From Methylobacterium amylolyticum (lineage in GTDB: Bacteria; Pseudomonadota; Alphaproteobacteria; Rhizobiales; Beijerinckiaceae), in assembly GCF_030700245.1 (NCBI RefSeq), contig NZ_JAUYZI010000012.1:1-64000 (forward strand): a stretch of 64,000 nucleotides of DNA, in the 5' to 3' direction. Positions 14,882 to 24,858 of the stretch are shown piece after piece. A program made the position numbers and the translations under genes. The notes below the pieces were generated by a model. The model saw nothing but the letters and a program-made list of their open reading frames with translations, ran no database searches and was not told the DNA's origin. The number at the start of each line of letters is the position of its first letter. The stretch's first letter is position 1.

Positions 14882-17589
14882 GCGGGCGGGCACAGGATCC
14901 GGCGGCGGCGCTGCTGCCGCCCGCGTTCCGGGCGTGGTTTTCCGCGCGCGGCTGGGCGCCCCGGCCGCACCAGCTCGATCTCCTGCGGATCGCGGGTGCC
15001 GGCCGCTCCGCGCTCCTCGTGGCGCCGACCGGCGCCGGCAAGACGCTGGCGGGGTTCCTCCCCAGCCTGGTCGCACTCTCGGCGCGCGCCCCGGCCGAGT
15101 CCCGAAAGACCGGGCTGCACACGCTCTACGTGTCGCCCCTGAAGGCGCTCGCCGTCGACATCGCCCGCAACCTCGACGCGCCGGTGGCCGAGATGGGCCT
15201 GCCGGTGCGCGTCGAGACCCGCACCGGCGACACCCCCGCCCACAAGCGCACCCGCCAGATCAGCCGGCCGCCCGACATCCTGCTGACCACGCCGGAGCAG
15301 TTCGCGCTGCTGATCGCCCACCGCGAGGCCGCCGATCTCTTCTCGGGCCTGCGCTGCGTCGTGCTCGACGAGCTGCACGCCCTCGTCACCTCGAAGCGGG
15401 GCGACCTGCTGTCGCTCGCGCTCGCCCGGCTGCACCGGCTGAGCCCGGGGCTCGCCGCGATCGGGCTGTCGGCGACGGTGCGCGAGCCGGACGCGCTGCG
15501 GCGGTATCTCGTGCCGCAGACGCCGCTTCCCCCTCCGCCGTCTGCCCCTCCCCCCTCTGCGGGGGAGGGTACCCCGCGCAGCGGGGGGGGAGAGGGGCAG
15601 CGCGACGCGGCAGGATGCGGCGCGCGGCGCGACCCCTCTGGACACGGCGCTCCCCTCTCCCGACCCCCTCCGGGGGCCACCCTCCCCCACACAGGGGGGA
15701 GGGAAGCGTCGCGCGTGTCGGAACCGCCCATGGCCGACCTCGTGGTCGTCGCGGGCGGCGCCAAGGCCGACCTGCGGATGCTCGATCTCGGCCGGCCGCT
15801 GCCCCTGTCGGGGCACACCGCGTGGCACGCGATGCCGGCGATCTACGACCTGATCCGGGGCCACCGCACCACGCTGGTGTTCGTCAACACCCGGCTCCAG
15901 GCGGAGTACACCTTCCAGGAGCTGTGGCGGCTCAACGACGACGCCCTGCCGATCGCCATCCACCACGGTTCCCTCGACGCGGGCCAGCGCCGCCGGGTGG
16001 AGGCGGCGATGGCGGCCGGCTCGCTGCGGGCCATCGTCTGCACCGCGACGCTGGACCTCGGCATCGACTGGGGCGACGTCGATCTCGTGATCAATGTCGG
16101 CGCGCCGAAGGGCGCGAGCCGGATCATGCAGCGGATCGGCCGGGCCAACCACCGCATGGACGAGCCGTCGAAGGCCTACCTCGTCCCGGGCAACCGGTTC
16201 GAGATGCTGGAGTGCCAGGCGGCCCTCGACGCCGTCGAGGAGGCGGCCCAGGACACGCCCGACGCCCGCGAAGGGGCGCTCGACGTGCTCGCCCAGCACG
16301 TGCTCGGCATGGCCTGCGCCGACGCCTTCGATCCGGTCGCGCTCCACGACGAGATCACCTCGGCCGCGCCCTACGCCGACCTGACCTGGGAGCGGTTCGA
16401 GGCGGTCGTCGACTACGTCGCCACCGGCGGCTACGCCCTGCGCGCCTACGAGCGCTTCGCCAAGATCCTGCGCGGGCCCGACGGCCTGTGGCGGGTGCGG
16501 GACGCGCGCACGGCGCAGGCCTACCGGATGAACGTCGGCACCATCGTCGAGGCGGCCCGCGTCAAGGTCCGCCTCGGCCGCAGCCTGCGGGCCAAGCCCG
16601 GCACGGTGCTGCCGAAGTCGGGCCGCGTGCTCGGCGAGATCGAGGACGCGTTCGCCGAGACGCTCACCCCCGGCGACACGTTCCTGTTCGCGGGCGAGAC
16701 CCTGCGCTTCGAGGGCCTTGCCGAGGACGAGGCGCTGGTGACCCGCGCGCCCCCCGGGACCGACCCGGCGATCCCCTCCTACGCGGGCGCGAAGTTCCCG
16801 CTCTCGACCTTCCTCGCCGCCCGGGTGCGGGCGCTGATCGCCGACCCGTTCGAGTGGGACCGGATCCCGAAGCAGATCGGCGACTACCTGCTCCAGCAGC
16901 GCCGCCGCTCGGTGCTGCCGGGCGCGCGCGACCTGCTGGTCGAGACGTTCCCCCGGGGCAAGCGGTACTACCTCACCGCCTTCCCGTTCGAGGGCCGGCT
17001 CGCGCACCAGACGCTCGGCATGCTGCTGACCCGGCGGCTGGAGCGGGCCGGCCTGAGGCCGCTCGGCTTCGCCGCCAACGATTACGGCATCGCGATCTGG
17101 ACCACGCGGGACGTGTCCGAGCGGGCGGCGATCGAGCCGGACTTCCTGGCCGCCCTGTTCGCGCAGGACATGCTCGGCGACGACCTGGAGGCGTGGCTCG
17201 ACGAATCGGCGATGATGAAGCGCACCTTCCGGCAATGCGCGGTGATCGCCGGGCTGATCGAGCGCCACCATCCGGGCCTGAAGAAGTCCGGCCGGCAGGT
17301 GACGATCTCGACCGACCTGATCTACGACGTGCTGCGCAAGCACCAGCCGGACCACCTGCTGCTCGCCGCCGCGCGCCAGGATGCGGCAACCGGACTCCTC
17401 GACGTGCGCCGCCTCGGCATGATGCTAGAGCGCATCCAGGGGCGAATCATCCACCGCGCCCTCGACCGGGTGTCGCCGCTCTCCGTCTCCGTCATGCTGG
17501 AGATCGGGCGCGAGCGGGTCTACGGCGAGGGCGCGGACGAGATCCTGGCCGAGGCCGAGGCGGAACTTCTCGCGGAGGCCCTGGCCTGA
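14878..17589 (+). CDS. Ligase-associated DNA-damage-response DEXH-box helicase (Lhr-like)
   Basis: A superfamily 2 helicase of about 903 aa. It has Walker A APTGAGKT (about residue 50), the DExH box VLDELHAL (about 163), motif III GLSATV, the helicase-C motifs VFVNTRLQAEYTF and CTATLDLGIDWG, and motif VI QRIGRANHR. The C-terminal Lhr-type region follows. Family members of about 820-840 aa occur with a DNA ligase, an exonuclease and PdeM; PdeM follows here. Residues of about 216-281 are a repeat-derived insertion not expected in the family. No ATG, GTG or TTG lies near the conserved N terminus, and the CTG overlapping the previous stop (CTGA) is the best start. Confidence 0.9.
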   Translation: MSGRAQDPAAALLPPAFRAWFSARGWAPRPHQLDLLRIAGAGRSALLVAPTGAGKTLAGFLPSLVALSARAPAESRKTGLHTLYVSPLKALAVDIARNLDAPVAEMGLPVRVETRTGDTPAHKRTRQISRPPDILLTTPEQFALLIAHREAADLFSGLRCVVLDELHALVTSKRGDLLSLALARLHRLSPGLAAIGLSATVREPDALRRYLVPQTPLPPPPSAPPPSAGEGTPRSGGGEGQRDAAGCGARRDPSGHGAPLSRPPPGATLPHTGGREASRVSEPPMADLVVVAGGAKADLRMLDLGRPLPLSGHTAWHAMPAIYDLIRGHRTTLVFVNTRLQAEYTFQELWRLNDDALPIAIHHGSLDAGQRRRVEAAMAAGSLRAIVCTATLDLGIDWGDVDLVINVGAPKGASRIMQRIGRANHRMDEPSKAYLVPGNRFEMLECQAALDAVEEAAQDTPDAREGALDVLAQHVLGMACADAFDPVALHDEITSAAPYADLTWERFEAVVDYVATGGYALRAYERFAKILRGPDGLWRVRDARTAQAYRMNVGTIVEAARVKVRLGRSLRAKPGTVLPKSGRVLGEIEDAFAETLTPGDTFLFAGETLRFEGLAEDEALVTRAPPGTDPAIPSYAGAKFPLSTFLAARVRALIADPFEWDRIPKQIGDYLLQQRRRSVLPGARDLLVETFPRGKRYYLTAFPFEGRLAHQTLGMLLTRRLERAGLRPLGFAANDYGIAIWTTRDVSERAAIEPDFLAALFAQDMLGDDLEAWLDESAMMKRTFRQCAVIAGLIERHHPGLKKSGRQVTISTDLIYDVLRKHQPDHLLLAAARQDAATGLLDVRRLGMMLERIQGRIIHRALDRVSPLSVSVMLEIGRERVYGEGADEILAEAEAELLAEALA
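15525..15720. repeat. Palindromic repeat inserted in frame within the helicase gene
   Basis: About 195 bp of C-tract/G-tract palindromes interrupt the helicase between motif III and the conserved MADLVV segment. The left part folds as CCTCCCCC...GGGGGAGG near 15545-15570. The right part carries a similar CCCTCCCCC...GGGGGGAGGG hairpin near 15680-15707. The length keeps the reading frame open and adds about 65 Pro/Gly/Ala/Arg residues. This resembles interspersed palindromic units of Methylobacterium genomes and the coding-region palindromic elements first described in Rickettsia. Exact ends are approximate. Confidence 0.7.
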
Positions 17590-17630
17590 CGGGTGATCCG
17601 CCCTCCCCCGACGACCCCGAGGATGCAGCC

Positions 17631-18344
17631 GTGGCGGCCGGACTCCGACTCGAGAAGACCCAGAAGCACCCGACGCTGCATCTGGCCGGCGAGACCCTGA
17701 CTCTCGACCTGTGCGGCGGCGTGTGGCTCGAGCAGCACCGCACCCTGATCGTCTCCGACCTCCACCTGGAGAAGGGCTCGTCCTACGCCGCCCGGACCGG
17801 CCAGTTCCTGCCGCCCTACGACACCCGCGAGACGCTGGCCTGCCTGCACGAGGCCGTGGTCCGCCACGACCCGGCCCGGGTGGTGGCGCTCGGCGACTCG
17901 TTCCACGATGCCCGCGGCCCCGAGCGGATGGAGCCCGGCGACCGGGCGATGGTCGCGGCGCTGCAAGAGGGCCGCGACTGGGTGTGGATCGCCGGCAACC
18001 ACGACGCGGCGGTGAACGCGGGCGTCGGCGGCCGCTACGCCGAGGCGCTGACCCTCGGGGGGCTGGTGCTGCGCCACGAGCCGAGCCCCGGCCCGGCGCC
18101 GGGCGAGATCGCCGGCCATCTCCACCCCTGCGGCAAGGTGGCGATGCGCGGCCGCGCGGTGCGCCGCCGCTGCTTCGTGAGCGACGGCACCCGGCTGGTC
18201 ATGCCGGCGCTCGGCGCGTTCACGGGCGGCCTGAACGTGCGCGACAAGGCCTTCGACGGGCTGTTCCCGGACGGCTTCACCGCGCACCTGCTCGGCGACG
18301 GCCGCGTGTTCGCGATCGGGAAGGCGCAACTGGCTCGCAACTGA
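17631..18344 (+). CDS. pdeM: Ligase-associated DNA-damage-response endonuclease PdeM
   Basis: This 237-aa calcineurin-like metallophosphoesterase starts at GTG 17631, with GAGG upstream. The metal-binding motifs are present in order: VSDLHLEKG (D, H), VALGDSFHD (GD), IAGNHD (GNHD), and GEIAGHLHPCGK (GHxH). It belongs to the PdeM group that accompanies the Lhr-like helicase, where it is thought to act in DNA end processing. A CTG overlapping the helicase TGA (17586) is also in frame, but the conserved N terminus fits the GTG better. The ligase and exonuclease of this system are not in the window. Confidence 0.9.
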   Translation: MAAGLRLEKTQKHPTLHLAGETLTLDLCGGVWLEQHRTLIVSDLHLEKGSSYAARTGQFLPPYDTRETLACLHEAVVRHDPARVVALGDSFHDARGPERMEPGDRAMVAALQEGRDWVWIAGNHDAAVNAGVGGRYAEALTLGGLVLRHEPSPGPAPGEIAGHLHPCGKVAMRGRAVRRRCFVSDGTRLVMPALGAFTGGLNVRDKAFDGLFPDGFTAHLLGDGRVFAIGKAQLARN

Positions 18345-18441
18345 AGCGATTATCAATGTAGATTACTTTTTCTGGTTGTATTCCCGCGGGCACAGCGACA
18401 ATCGGCGCCGCATTATACACCTCGCGGGGAAGTTCTCGCGC

Positions 18442-18472
18442 TTGACAACCCAAAGATGTCCTCCGCTATGAT
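18442..18472 (+). promoter_or_regulatory. Sigma70-type promoter of the GAF-EAL gene
   Basis: TTGACA (18442-18447) and TATGAT (18467-18472) are separated by 19 nt, or TTGACA to GCTATG by 17 nt. The start codon at 18517 lies 45 nt downstream. The hexamers are near consensus in an otherwise GC-rich genome, so this is probably a strong housekeeping promoter. Confidence 0.7.
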
Positions 18473-18516
18473 CGTCCCGCGAGGACGGCAGATCTTCGGC
18501 GAAGAGTGCGGACACG

Positions 18517-19758
18517 ATGTCGCTGGCGACGATGTTCGAGGCGGGGGCGGATAGTCCGGGTGAGCAGATCCGCGGGATCCTGCGCGCCGCGCGCCGCCAC
18601 TTGGCGATGGATGTGGGATTCGTCTCGGAGTTCGTGGAAGAGGACCGGATTTTCCGGTTCTCCGACGGCGAAACCTTGCGCAATCCGATCGTCGCCGGTG
18701 CCTCGGACCCGCTGGAGGAGAGTTTCTGCCACTACGTCGCCCGTGGCCTGATGCCGCAACTGATGCGGGACGCAGCCGAGCATCCCGTCGCCGCCGGGTT
18801 GCCGGTCACCCGGGCGATGCCGGTCGGGGCGCATCTCGCGGTGCCCCTGCGCCACGCCGACGGGACGGCGTTCGGCTCGCTCTGCTGCTTCAGCTTCACC
18901 CCCGACCACAGCCTGACCACGCGCGATCTCGGCGTGCTGCGCCTGTGCGCCGAGGTCGTCACGGCGGTGGTCGAGAAGGACCGGCGGATCGCGCAGGATC
19001 ACGCCGTCCGTCGCCAGCGGATCGCCGACCTGATCGCGGCGCGGGCGCTGACGCTCCGGTTCCAGCCGATCTACAGCGTCTCCGACGGTCGGCTGACGGG
19101 GTTCGAGGCCCTGACCCGATTCACCGAGGCGCCGCAGCGCTCGCCGGACGTGTGGTTCGCGGAAGCCGCCGCGGTGGGCCTGGGGACCGAGCTGGAGTTC
19201 CTGGCCGTCGAGACGGCGCTCGCCGCCAAGGCCTCGCTCGACCCGTCGCTCAAGCTGACCGTCAACCTGTCGCCCGCCAGCGTCGTCAGCCCCCGCTTCG
19301 CGGAGGTCTTCGCAGCCATCCCCCTCGACCGCGTCGTGGTGGAACTGACCGAGCACGCGGTGATCGCCGACTACGACGCCCTGCGCGCCGCCCTGGCCCC
19401 GTTCCGGGCCCGCGGCCTGCGGCTCGCGATCGACGACGTGGGCGCCGGCCACTCGACCTTCCGCCACGTGCTGGATCTCGCGCCCGAGTTCATCAAGCTC
19501 GACCGCAGCCTCATCCAGGACCTGCACGCCGATTCGGCCCGCCGGGCGCTGGCCGAGGCGCTCACGAGCTACGGCCGGCGCATCGGCTGCGAGGTCGTGG
19601 CCGAGGGGGTCGAGACCCCGGCCGAGTACGCGGTGCTGCGGGCGATCGGCGTCACGCGCGCGCAGGGCTTCCTGCTCGGCGCCCCGATGCCCTTGGAGGA
19701 GGCCCGCAGCCTGCCCCTGCGAGGGGCGCCGCTGCACGGGGCGCCTCTGCACGGCTGA
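18517..19758 (+). CDS. GAF-EAL cyclic-di-GMP phosphodiesterase
   Basis: This 413-aa cytoplasmic protein has an N-terminal GAF domain (about 10-150) and an EAL domain (about 165-400). The catalytic EAL signatures are intact: GFEALTRF, TVNLSP, VELTEH, AIDDVGAGHS, IKLDRS and VAEGVETP. It should therefore hydrolyse c-di-GMP to pGpG, with activity tuned by a GAF ligand. The C terminus carries a short repeated RGAPLHGAPLHG tail. No GGDEF domain is present and no partner cyclase lies nearby. Confidence 0.92.
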   Translation: MSLATMFEAGADSPGEQIRGILRAARRHLAMDVGFVSEFVEEDRIFRFSDGETLRNPIVAGASDPLEESFCHYVARGLMPQLMRDAAEHPVAAGLPVTRAMPVGAHLAVPLRHADGTAFGSLCCFSFTPDHSLTTRDLGVLRLCAEVVTAVVEKDRRIAQDHAVRRQRIADLIAARALTLRFQPIYSVSDGRLTGFEALTRFTEAPQRSPDVWFAEAAAVGLGTELEFLAVETALAAKASLDPSLKLTVNLSPASVVSPRFAEVFAAIPLDRVVVELTEHAVIADYDALRAALAPFRARGLRLAIDDVGAGHSTFRHVLDLAPEFIKLDRSLIQDLHADSARRALAEALTSYGRRIGCEVVAEGVETPAEYAVLRAIGVTRAQGFLLGAPMPLEEARSLPLRGAPLHGAPLHG

Positions 19759-19768
19759 GCGGGCCGCC

Positions 19769-20752
19769 TCAGAACCAGCCGCGGATCCGGAAGTAGACGA
19801 TCGGCGCCACCGCGCTCAGCAGGATCAGCCCGAGCGCGTAGGGGTAGCCGTAGGTCCAGTCCAGCTCCGGCATGTTCTTGAAGTTCATGCCGTACATCGA
19901 CGCGATCAGCGTCGGCGGCACGCCCACCACCGAGACGACGGTGAGCACCCGGAAGACGTTGTTCTGCTCGATGTTGATGAGCCCGAGCGCCGCGTCGAGC
20001 AGGAACTGGACGTTCTCGCTCAGGCGGATCTCGAACTCGTCGAGGGAGGCGATGTCGCGGTCGATGGTGTCGAAGCGGCCGTTCTCCGGCAGTCCGAGGG
20101 ACTCGCAGGAATCGGCCACGAACGGCACGATTCGCTCCAGCCCGAGCAGGCTCGCGCGGATCTTTCCCAGCAGCTTCCCGCGCCGGCCGATGCCGCGCAG
20201 GATCCGCCGCAGGGCGAGGTCCCGGCGTCGCGGCGGCGGCGATTCCCCGGACCGGCGCGGGCGGCCGCGCCCGTCGAAATCGAAGATCCGGGTCGACAGG
20301 TTGTCGAGGTCGGAGGCCATGTCCTCCAGCGCGTCGGCGAGGCTGTCGACCAGTTCCTCGATCACGATCAGGAAGATTTCCGCCGAGGACGTGGCCCCGG
20401 CCTCCGCGGCACGCTCGCGCGCGGACGCGAAGGCGCGCAACTCGTGGAAGCGCACGGTGACGAGATGGTCCCGGGTGAGCTGGAAGCCCAGCGGCATCAG
20501 GTGCGAATCGGCCTGCTCGAAGGTGATCATCGGCGTGGACAGCGACAGCCCGCCCTTCAGCCGGCGCAGGCGGCTCGACGTCTCGACCTCGGAGAGCGCC
20601 CCGTGGGAGGGCACCCGCAGGCCGGTGACGGCCTCCACGGCGGCGGCCTCCTCCGCCGTCGGGTCGTTCAGGTCGATCCACACCACCCGCGGCGGGATCG
20701 GGGCGCCGGGCTCGTACGGCAGCGCGCCCTCCGGTCCGTGCAGGCTCAGCAT
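19769..20752 (-). CDS. corA: CorA-family magnesium/divalent cation transporter
   Basis: The 327-aa protein has a large cytoplasmic N-terminal domain (to about 260) and two C-terminal helices joined by the selectivity motif YGMNFKNMPE, the CorA signature (GMN). Part of the cytoplasmic region (about 158-180) is Arg/Pro-rich. It forms homopentameric channels for Mg2+ and related cations. The C terminus is basic and aromatic (RIRGWF). ZntB-like members share the fold, so Zn2+ export cannot be excluded. It converges on the GAF-EAL gene. Confidence 0.92.
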   Translation of the reverse strand: MLSLHGPEGALPYEPGAPIPPRVVWIDLNDPTAEEAAAVEAVTGLRVPSHGALSEVETSSRLRRLKGGLSLSTPMITFEQADSHLMPLGFQLTRDHLVTVRFHELRAFASARERAAEAGATSSAEIFLIVIEELVDSLADALEDMASDLDNLSTRIFDFDGRGRPRRSGESPPPRRRDLALRRILRGIGRRGKLLGKIRASLLGLERIVPFVADSCESLGLPENGRFDTIDRDIASLDEFEIRLSENVQFLLDAALGLINIEQNNVFRVLTVVSVVGVPPTLIASMYGMNFKNMPELDWTYGYPYALGLILLSAVAPIVYFRIRGWF

Positions 20753-20817
20753 GCGGGTCGGTCGTCCGGGGCCGGAGGAAAAACGTCATCGCCGCGTCGC
20801 GATGGGGTGCGACAGCC

Positions 20818-20846
20818 TTGACTCGGAACCGGGCCGTAGCTAACTC
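20818..20846 (+). promoter_or_regulatory. Housekeeping promoter of groESL
   Basis: TTGACT (20818-20823), a 17-nt spacer and TAACTC (20841-20846) precede the CIRCE operator by about 10 nt. This is the expected layout for an HrcA-repressed sigma70 promoter, where transcription starts at or just before CIRCE. Confidence 0.65.
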
Positions 20847-20856
20847 GCCACCGCCT

Positions 20857-20883
20857 TTGGCACTCGCCGAGGCAGAGTGCTAA
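20857..20883 (+). promoter_or_regulatory. CIRCE operator (HrcA binding site) of groESL
   Basis: TTGGCACTC (20857-20865), nine bases, then GAGTGCTAA (20875-20883) match the CIRCE inverted repeat (TTAGCACTC-N9-GAGTGCTAA) with one change. It lies 71 nt before groES. HrcA represses the operon here until heat shock. The hrcA gene itself is not in the window. Confidence 0.95.
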
Positions 20884-20954
20884 CAGCCTCGGCGGGGGCG
20901 GCACCGCCGGGCCGCATCAACGCCAAGTCCAGACGTTAAGCAAGAGGGCAGCTC

Positions 20955-21245
20955 ATGAAGTTCCGTCCGCTGCACGACCGCGTGGTCGTCCGTCGCATCG
21001 AGAGCGAGGAGAAGACCAAGGGCGGCATCATCATCCCGGACACCGCCAAGGAGAAGCCGCAGGAGGGCGAGATCGTCGCCGTCGGTCCCGGCGCCCGCGA
21101 CGAGTCCGGCAAGATCAACCCGCTCGACGTGAAGGCCGGCGACCGCGTGCTGTTCGGCAAGTGGTCCGGCACCGAGGTCAAGATCGATGGCCAGGATCTC
21201 CTGATCATGAAGGAATCCGACATCATGGGCGTGGTCGCCGCCTGA
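20955..21245 (+). CDS. groES: Co-chaperonin GroES (Cpn10)
   Basis: The 96-aa protein is full length. It starts [14 protein letters not shown] and includes the mobile loop [18 protein letters not shown] and the C-terminal [10 protein letters not shown]. It forms the heptameric lid of GroEL. The upstream control region has a sigma70-like promoter and CIRCE, and groEL follows after 65 nt. Confidence 0.98.
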   Translation: MKFRPLHDRVVVRRIESEEKTKGGIIIPDTAKEKPQEGEIVAVGPGARDESGKINPLDVKAGDRVLFGKWSGTEVKIDGQDLLIMKESDIMGVVAA

Positions 21246-21289
21246 TTTTTTGTCACTTGCCCCTGGAGATCGACCGGTCTCGGGGCTGA

Positions 21290-22951
<1,662 letters not shown>

Positions 22952-22980
22952 TCCAGCCACCCGTCCGAAGACGAAGGAAG

Positions 22981-23006
22981 GGGGTCGCCGCGAGGCGGCC
23001 CCTTTT
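22981..23006 (+). terminator. Rho-independent terminator of groESL
   Basis: Stem GGGGTCGCC (22981-22989) pairs with GGCGGCCCC (22994-23002) with one G-T pair and a 4-nt loop, followed by TTTT (23003-23006). It lies 30 nt past the groEL stop. Confidence 0.88.
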
Positions 23007-23047
23007 CCTGTTTCTGGTGTCTCGCTGCACCGGAACGGCGTTCGCCT

Positions 23048-23317
23048 ATGAATTTCGACTGGGATCCGGGAAAGGAAGGCCGGGTCTTAGCCGAACGGGG
23101 CTTTGGGTTCGGCACAGCCGCCCTCATCTTCCGCGACCGGGTCGTGACGTGGCAGGATACGCGGCGGGATTACGGCGAGTTGCGGATGATCGCCGTCGGC
23201 CGGACCGACGGACGTTTCTACACCCTCGTCTATACCGACCGCGGCGACACGCGTTGGATCATCACGGCTTGGCCGTCGAATCGGAAGGAACGCGCCCGAT
23301 GGCACGCATCAGCCTAG
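23048..23317 (+). CDS. brnT: BrnT-family ribonuclease toxin
   Basis: This 89-aa protein begins MNFDWDPGKEGRVLAERG, the BrnT N terminus. The later core RMIAVGRTDGRFYTLVYTDRGD and RWIITAWPSNRKERARW matches BrnT (conserved GR, YT, R and ER positions). BrnT folds like RelE and cleaves RNA. Its stop overlaps the start of the next gene by 19 nt. The usual partner is the ribbon-helix-helix BrnA, but here the partner has a helix-turn-helix. Confidence 0.82.
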   Translation: MNFDWDPGKEGRVLAERGFGFGTAALIFRDRVVTWQDTRRDYGELRMIAVGRTDGRFYTLVYTDRGDTRWIITAWPSNRKERARWHASA

Positions 23318-23658
23318 CCGAACTGGCGAAGCGTCCGCCTCGCGTGGATCATGCGAAGCTCGATGCGACGACGGAAGAGGATATCCGCCGCTATCAGATC
23401 GAGGACGGGTACGATCCCGATGCGGCATTGCCGGAGATCTTCACCGTCACCGAACCGCTGCGCGCCATCAGACGGCGGCTGGGCATCACCCAGGCAGCTA
23501 TGGCGGCGTTGATCGGCGTGGAGCCAGGGACGCTGCGGAATTGGGAGAAGGGCCGGAGCGCGCCCGATCCGGTGGCGAGCCGCCTCATTGCGATCCTCGC
23601 GCGTGAGCCGGAAGCGGCGTTGCGCGTCTTGCAGGTGACGGTCCCGAGCGCGGCCTGA
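23299..23658 (+). CDS. Helix-turn-helix antitoxin partner of BrnT
   Basis: This 119-aa protein starts at ATG 23299 inside the toxin gene. A variable N-terminal part (1-50, acidic, including LDATTEEDIRRYQIEDGYDP) should bind the toxin. Residues about 55-105 form an XRE-type helix-turn-helix with GITQAAMAALIGVEPGTLRN. Overlap with brnT indicates one operon, probably autorepressed through this domain. The DNA-binding type differs from classical BrnA. It could also be classed as HigA-like. Confidence 0.8.
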   Translation: MARISLAELAKRPPRVDHAKLDATTEEDIRRYQIEDGYDPDAALPEIFTVTEPLRAIRRRLGITQAAMAALIGVEPGTLRNWEKGRSAPDPVASRLIAILAREPEAALRVLQVTVPSAA

Positions 23659-23695
23659 AGCTCCTGGCGATGCCGAGCATCGCGAACACCCTCGA

Positions 23696-24724
23696 TCAAA
23701 GAGGACCGGACGACGACCCGCGCAGAAACCCGTGCTGCCGGATCCACGCCAGGAAGAGCCCGGGCCATGCCGCCACGGGCGTGCCGGCCTGGCCGAGGCC
23801 GAAGCCGTGGCCGCCGCGCTCGAACAGGTGCAACTCGGCCGGGACCCGCGCCTTGCGGAGGGCTGCGAACATCAGCAGCGGGTGGTCGGCGAGCGCCACG
23901 GGATCGTCGAGGGCCTGGGCGAGGAAGGTCGGCGGCGTCTCCGGGCCGACCTGGACGTCGACCGAGTAGGTTCGCATCTCCATGTCGGTCACCTCGTCGC
24001 CCACGAGGGCCCTGCGCGTCTCCGTGCGGTCGAACGGCTTCCTCATGGTGATGACGGGATAGATCAGCCCGGCGAGCGTCGGCCGCACCGGCAGGGCGTC
24101 GGCGGCATCGACCGGGTCGTAGAGGCCGCGCCCGCCGCCCACCGCCGTCTCGCCCATCAGGTGGCCGCCCGCGGAGAAGCCGAGCACCCCGACGCGCTCA
24201 GGGTCCACTCCGAACCGCGCCCCCTGCGCCCGAACCAGCCGGACGGCGCGCTGCGCGTCCTGGCGCGGGGCGTCGGGCCCGGAGCCCCAGCCCTCGGCGG
24301 GAAGGCGGTAGACGAGGAGGAAGACGGTGATCCCGGCCGCGTTCAGCACCCGCCCCACCGGCACGCCCTCGTGGCCGAGCGCGATGTAGCCGTAGCCGCC
24401 GCCGGCCGCGACGATCACCGCGGCGCCGTTGGGGTTGGCCGGACGCATCGTCAGCAGGCAGGGCCGCGCGACCCGGGTGACCCCGCCGGCCGCGGTCTCG
24501 GCGTAGCGGTAGCCGTCCGCGTCGGGCCCGTCGCCGCCGCCGGGCGGCTCGCCGGGCCAGAGGTCGATCACGTCGAGATCGGCGCCCGGCAGGGTGCGCG
24601 GCAGGGCGCGCACCGATTCGGTCTCGCCGGCGGGGAGCGGGGATCGCGCCGTCTCGGCCCGGGCCGCCCCGGCGCCGAGAGCCGCGCCGAGCCCGGCGAT
24701 GACGCGCCTGCGGTCGAGGGACAT
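23696..24724 (-). CDS. Tat-exported alpha/beta hydrolase (acetylxylan-esterase/BD-FAE-like)
   Basis: This 342-aa protein starts at ATG 24724 (MSLDRRRVIAGLG), with a twin-arginine-type leader of about 22 residues ending GAARAE. Motifs are the oxyanion segment VIVAAGGGYGYIALG, nucleophile elbow VGVLGFSAGGHL and the C-terminal His in ERGGHGFGLGQ. It resembles periplasmic esterases acting on acetylated sugars. An ATG at 24754 would add ten residues. It is followed, convergently, by the BrnT partner gene. Confidence 0.82.
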   Translation of the reverse strand: MSLDRRRVIAGLGAALGAGAARAETARSPLPAGETESVRALPRTLPGADLDVIDLWPGEPPGGGDGPDADGYRYAETAAGGVTRVARPCLLTMRPANPNGAAVIVAAGGGYGYIALGHEGVPVGRVLNAAGITVFLLVYRLPAEGWGSGPDAPRQDAQRAVRLVRAQGARFGVDPERVGVLGFSAGGHLMGETAVGGGRGLYDPVDAADALPVRPTLAGLIYPVITMRKPFDRTETRRALVGDEVTDMEMRTYSVDVQVGPETPPTFLAQALDDPVALADHPLLMFAALRKARVPAELHLFERGGHGFGLGQAGTPVAAWPGLFLAWIRQHGFLRGSSSGPL

Positions 24725-24858
24725 CGGCGGGCTACCGGGCGGAAGCGCGGCCATGCACCCGCGCGCGCGAACCCGAATCCCGCATGTCCGCCTCCGACCG
24801 GCCCGCTCCACAACGCGCGGATGCGCCGGGCCGGTTCCGCGGCCCGCGCTCCGACCGC

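Noticed and set aside
14815..17355. Open frame of 846 codons antisense to the helicase
   Set aside because: Shadow of the helicase frame; no motif, no signal, no ribosome site.
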